NCBI RefSeq assembly: GCF_014650775.1
Contig: NZ_BMVP01000002.1
Span: 1 to 64,000 of the forward strand
Reading direction: 5' to 3'
Source of the DNA: Streptomyces cirratus
GTDB lineage: Bacteria; Actinomycetota; Actinomycetes; Streptomycetales; Streptomycetaceae
Length of the DNA: 64,000 bases
The stretch's first letter is position 1. Each line of letters starts with the position of its first letter. The notes beneath the pieces are model-generated. The model ran no database searches and was not told where the DNA came from. It saw nothing but the letters and a program-made list of their open reading frames with translations. Made by a program: the position numbers and the translations under genes. This document shows positions 60,579 to 64,000 of this stretch, piece by piece.

Positions 60579-62210
60579 ATGTCCCGCGCCCTCAAGGCCA
60601 CCGCCATCCGCCTCACCTCCGCCTCCGCCCTGGCCGTCACCGTGCTCACCGCGGTCGGCGCGGCCCCCGCCAGCGCCTCGACGCTGACCGACGGCATCTC
60701 GGCCACGGCCCGCGCCGAGAACGGCAACGGGGCCTGCGCCCACGGCGGTTACGTCGGCGGCCCGAACCAGTCCAGCAGCTGCTACGGCGGCACCACCACG
60801 GCCCACGCCTGGTGTGCGGACTTCGCCGGCTGGGTCTGGGCCCGCAACGGGGTCACCGGTCTGTCCACCCTGGACGACAGAGCGGCCAGCTTCATGGACT
60901 ACGGCAAGAAGTACGGGACGATCTCCAACACCCCGCACGTCGGTGACGCGGTCGTCTACAACTACAACGGCAGCGACTACGCCGACCACGTGGCCCTCGT
61001 CACGGCGGTCTCCGGCGGCACGGTCACCATCACGGGCGGCAACCAGGGCGCCAGGCCCGGCCACGTCAGCACCAACGCCACCTCCTCCTACAGCGTGGGC
61101 TCGCTTCCCTGGGGCCAGCGGATCAGCGGCTACGTCTCGCCCGCCGGCAGCAACACGCCTTCGCTCCCCAACCCGGCCTCCCTGCCGGCCGGAACGCTGG
61201 TGAAGTCGCCGAACGGCCCGGACGTGAAGGTCATCATCAACGGTGCGGGCATCCCGGTCGCGGCCTCCGACGTCACCCCGGACAAGTACGACCTGAGCAA
61301 GATCGTGCTCGTGGACGACACGGCCTTCCGGGCCCTGCCGAGCGCCCCGGCCTCCGGCACCGTGGTCCACGACCAGGCCGGCGGCGCCAACCGCTACGTG
61401 GTCATCGACGGCACGGCGCTGCTGATCGGCGCCGAGGACTGGACCGCCGCCGGCTACAACGACCGCGCCGACATGGGGGTACCCACGGCCTGGCTGCAGA
61501 ACGCCGCACAGCGGCAGCTGACGACCGGCATCGTGGTGATGGACCAGACCGGCAAGGACCCGAAGCGTTACGTCATGGTCGACGGCGCGGCCCTTTACAT
61601 CTCGGGCTCCGAGTGGACCGCCGACGAGTACAACACCCAGACGCTGATGGGCGTTCCGGGCGAGTGGCTGAAGGCCGCCGCGAAGAAGGTCCCCTCGACC
61701 GGCACCGTCCTGATGGACCAGTCGGGCACCGACCCCTCCCGCTACGTGATGCTGAACGGTGCGGCCGTGCACATCTCGGCGGCCGAGTGGACGGCCAACG
61801 GATACGACAAGCGTTCCCTGATGGGCGTCCCCGGCGGCTGGCTGGCCTCGACGGTGTCCGCACAGGTCTCCAACGGCACGATCGTGAAGGACGCCTCGGG
61901 CGCCAATGCGACGGTCTACGTGATGGCGGGTGGTGTGGCGGTTCCGCTGTCGTACGCGGACTTCACGGGCTTCGGGTACGACAAGCGTCCGCTGGAGGGT
62001 GCGCCGGGTGAGTGGCTGGTGTCCGCCGCCGCGAAGGCCGCCCCGGCCGACGGCACGATGCTGCTGTCGCCCGACAGCAACACCGTCTGGCAGGTCGTCG
62101 GCGGCAAGAAGAAGGCCATGACGGCCGACCAGTTCGGCGAGGGCAAGCTCAGCTTCAACGACGTGGTCGGCGTCCCGACCGCCTTCACGGCGAAGTTCCC
62201 CACGGTCTGA
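60579..62210 (+). CDS. secreted CHAP-domain peptidoglycan hydrolase with C-terminal repeats
   Basis: This is a 543-residue protein with a signal peptide (cleavage near ASA|STL, residue 34). The CHAP domain (about 50-185) has catalytic Cys79 in HAWCADFAGW, His137 in ADHVALV and Asn155 in TGGNQG. The C-terminal 345 residues are about five repeats of ~65 residues of the form GTVV-DQ-G---RYVVIDG-ALLI---EWTA-GY----LMGVP--WL, probably beta-rich and wall- or sugar-binding. The ATG follows AGGAG. It probably cleaves peptidoglycan peptide cross-links during growth. Confidence 0.9.
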   Translation: MSRALKATAIRLTSASALAVTVLTAVGAAPASASTLTDGISATARAENGNGACAHGGYVGGPNQSSSCYGGTTTAHAWCADFAGWVWARNGVTGLSTLDDRAASFMDYGKKYGTISNTPHVGDAVVYNYNGSDYADHVALVTAVSGGTVTITGGNQGARPGHVSTNATSSYSVGSLPWGQRISGYVSPAGSNTPSLPNPASLPAGTLVKSPNGPDVKVIINGAGIPVAASDVTPDKYDLSKIVLVDDTAFRALPSAPASGTVVHDQAGGANRYVVIDGTALLIGAEDWTAAGYNDRADMGVPTAWLQNAAQRQLTTGIVVMDQTGKDPKRYVMVDGAALYISGSEWTADEYNTQTLMGVPGEWLKAAAKKVPSTGTVLMDQSGTDPSRYVMLNGAAVHISAAEWTANGYDKRSLMGVPGGWLASTVSAQVSNGTIVKDASGANATVYVMAGGVAVPLSYADFTGFGYDKRPLEGAPGEWLVSAAAKAAPADGTMLLSPDSNTVWQVVGGKKKAMTADQFGEGKLSFNDVVGVPTAFTAKFPTV

Positions 62211-62213
62211 CCG

Positions 62214-62312
62214 GGACGCGCAAGGACCGCGGACGCGCAAGGACCGGACACGCAAGGACCGCGGACGCGCAAGGACCGCGGACGCGCAAGGACCGCGGAC
62301 GCGCAAGAGCCG
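62214..62312. repeat. 17-bp tandem repeat between convergent genes
   Basis: CGCAAGGACCGCGGACG-type units start at 62219, 62236, 62251, 62268, 62285 and 62302 (spacing 17, one of 15), directly after the CHAP gene stop and before a long terminator hairpin. Confidence 0.9.
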
Positions 62313-62323
62313 TGGACACGCGA

Positions 62324-62365
62324 GAGCCCGGCCCGCACTCCCCTCCGGGAGCGCGGGCCGGGCTC
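62324..62365. terminator. 13-bp perfect hairpin between convergent genes
   Basis: GAGCCCGGCCCGC (62324-62336) and GCGGGCCGGGCTC (62353-62365) pair perfectly around a 16-nt loop, 7 bp from the permease stop. Confidence 0.85.
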
Positions 62366-62371
62366 CGGCCG

Positions 62372-64000
62372 TCAGCCCTTGCTGACCGCCGTCAGGATCT
62401 CGGGGATGCGGCGGGCCGCCAGGGGGGCCGCCAGGCGCAGGCCCGCCCAGGAGGCGAGCGTGGCCCAGGCGATGCCCAGGGGGAGGACGGTCCAGGCGAG
62501 GGAGTGCTGCTCCGGGGTGGTGGCGAAGTAGACCGTCACCGTGATCACCGGGGCACAGATCACCGCCGAGGCGAGCATGCCGCCGAAGATGCTCAGCCAG
62601 GCGAGCCCGGCCTGGCCCGGCGCCACGTTCTTGAACGCGCCGTCCGTGGGAATGGAGTACGGGAACCGGGCCGAGGCCAGCGCGCCCGTGCACAGCATCG
62701 CGCCCAGCAGGGCCAGCGCCAGGCCCAGGGCGGTGGGGAAGTCGGCCCAGTTGCCCACCAGCGCGGCGGTGACCGCCGTGACCAGGACCGTGTACGGGAC
62801 GGTGACCAGCGCCAGCGCCCCGGCGCGGGCCCGCATCTCCACGAAGACGTCGTGCGGGCTGGACAGGGTCTGCGCGACCATCCAGAACGCGGAGGTGTCC
62901 TGCCCGAACTGGTTGTACATCTGGATGCCGAGCATGCCCGCGCCGAAGCAGGCGAGGTAGAGGGAGCCGGTCCCCTGGAGGGCGTTGAACACCGGCACGA
63001 TCAGGCCCACCGCCAGCGCCGTCACCCAGGCCGACTTGGTCTTCGGGTCGCGCAGCACGTACCGCAGGGTGCGCTGCATCGCGGCGCCCGTCCGGCCGCC
63101 GGGCAGCAGCGCCCAGACGCCCGGGCCCGAGTCGCGGTCCTTGCGGGGCGCGGCGGCCGCGAGGGTCGACCCGTCGGGGGTCACCATCAGCTTGGTCAGG
63201 CTGCGCTCCCAGAACCACAGGAGCCCGGCCAGGGCGGCGAGGGTGAGCAGCAACTGGGCCCCGGCGGCCGCGTAGTCGCCCTTGCTCGCGGAGTCGACCA
63301 TGCCGACCGCCGTCGCGGGCGGCAGCCAGCGGACGACCGCCTCGGCCGGTTCCAGGTGGGCCAGTCCGCCCGGCTGGAACAGGCGCTGACTGGCGAAGTT
63401 GGCCACCTGGGCGCCGATCGCGATGAGCAGGCCGCTGAGCAGCGCGAGGTCACGTCCCTTGCGGCTCGACAGCAGCCGCACGTTGGCGGTGGCCACGGCC
63501 CGCGCCAGGCTCACGTAGACCAGCAGCAGCAGCGGGACGGCCACGACGGCGAACACCGCCCCGGCCGCGCCCCGCGCCACCGCCACCACCGAGCCGACGG
63601 CCAGGCAGAGCGTGAACAGGGGCCCGATGCCGACCAACGAGGACGCCAGCAGGGCCCGTACGAGCGGACGCGGGCGCAGCGGCAGCATCACCAGCCGGCT
63701 CGGGTCGAGCGTCTCGTCGCCGGTCGGGAAGAACAGCGGCATGAAGCTCCAGGCGAGCGCGAGGATCGCCGCGAGGATCACGACGACCGTCCCCGCGTGC
63801 GCGCGGCCGTGCAGCAGGGCCAGCCCCAGCGTGACGAAGAAGCCCACCACCAGCGCCAGCGCGAGGGTGCCGAACCAGGCCGCCTTGCGCTTCGAGGAGC
63901 CCTTGAGCCCGTTCTTGAGCAACGACAGCTTGAGGCGGACGAAGAGCGGCGTCAGGGGCAGGGCCGGGACGGCGGTGACGGGTGCCGCCGGGGCGGCGGC
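62372..64000 (-). CDS. ABC-2-type multi-helix permease (5' end outside the window)
   Basis: At least 542 residues with about 12-14 hydrophobic segments in two halves are encoded, with no ATP-binding domain. Typical segments are SFMPLFFPTGDETLDPSRLVM and AFWMVAQTLSSPHDVFVEMRAR, as in Streptomyces ABC exporter permeases whose ATPase gene is adjacent. No ATG or GTG occurs in frame between 63922 and the window end, and the frame LFVRLKLSLLKNGL is open to 64000, so the start and probably the ATPase gene lie to the right. The TTG at 63922 is not a convincing start. Confidence 0.8.
   Translation of the reverse strand, partial: AAAPAAPVTAVPALPLTPLFVRLKLSLLKNGLKGSSKRKAAWFGTLALALVVGFFVTLGLALLHGRAHAGTVVVILAAILALAWSFMPLFFPTGDETLDPSRLVMLPLRPRPLVRALLASSLVGIGPLFTLCLAVGSVVAVARGAAGAVFAVVAVPLLLLVYVSLARAVATANVRLLSSRKGRDLALLSGLLIAIGAQVANFASQRLFQPGGLAHLEPAEAVVRWLPPATAVGMVDSASKGDYAAAGAQLLLTLAALAGLLWFWERSLTKLMVTPDGSTLAAAAPRKDRDSGPGVWALLPGGRTGAAMQRTLRYVLRDPKTKSAWVTALAVGLIVPVFNALQGTGSLYLACFGAGMLGIQMYNQFGQDTSAFWMVAQTLSSPHDVFVEMRARAGALALVTVPYTVLVTAVTAALVGNWADFPTALGLALALLGAMLCTGALASARFPYSIPTDGAFKNVAPGQAGLAWLSIFGGMLASAVICAPVITVTVYFATTPEQHSLAWTVLPLGIAWATLASWAGLRLAAPLAARRIPEILTAVSKG

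Overview
The window is a 64-kb chromosomal segment of a high-GC actinomycete, almost certainly Streptomyces. The signs are strong G/C third-position bias, many GTG starts, frequent leaderless starts, the futalosine menaquinone genes mqnB/mqnD, a DmdR1-type iron regulator, a DasR-like operator and a Streptomyces-style parS sequence. From memory, the order from mqnD/mqnB through the acyl-CoA operon, citrate synthase, pdxH, SIS protein and dmdR1 resembles the SCO43xx part of the S. coelicolor core, so this looks like core chromosome and not an island. I see no insertion sequence, prophage, CRISPR array, tRNA or rRNA.

Layout. 1-9.9 kb: a HelR-type RNA polymerase-associated helicase, a decayed GT87 mannosyltransferase, an XPB helicase and a large XPB-N-like partner, a DUF4291 protein and a HAAS-like membrane protein. 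9.9-10.8 kb: a repeat-filled spacer. 10.8-18.5 kb: a HAD phosphatase, a cold-shock protein, the lipoprotein-mqnB-mqnD operon, an MFS protein, a DUF3027 protein and a secreted beta-propeller. 18.5-25.9 kb: an SGNH hydrolase, an aldo/keto reductase with a perfect 20-bp palindrome, a 29-aa membrane peptide, ThpR, a second repeat-filled spacer with a 293-bp tandem duplication, a MarR-MFS operon with a nested operator, an RHH protein and a purine permease.

26-41 kb: DUF2530, a CtpE-like P-type ATPase, a secreted SH3-like protein, an HTH-transmembrane-beta-sandwich protein, a sacsin-like GHKL ATPase, divergent serC and FAD/Fe-S oxidoreductase genes, an EamA exporter and a CocE-type hydrolase. 41.4-50.5 kb: a tightly coupled operon (DinB-like protein, AtuA, carboxyltransferase, biotin carboxylase, acyl-CoA dehydrogenase, enoyl-CoA hydratase, TetR) with an operator-like palindrome in front and a parS-like site inside the biotin carboxylase gene. 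Together these would dehydrogenate, carboxylate and hydrate a branched or terpenoid acyl-CoA.

50.5-64 kb: citrate synthase, pdxH, a minus-strand short transcript with a 12-codon ORF and a structured 3' end, a PAS protein, a SIS-domain protein under a DasR-like site, dmdR1, an alpha/beta hydrolase, an ECF41-type sigma factor, a TrmB/LuxR regulator, a small secreted TTVWE-repeat peptide, a secreted CHAP hydrolase and a partial ABC-2-type permease running off the right edge.
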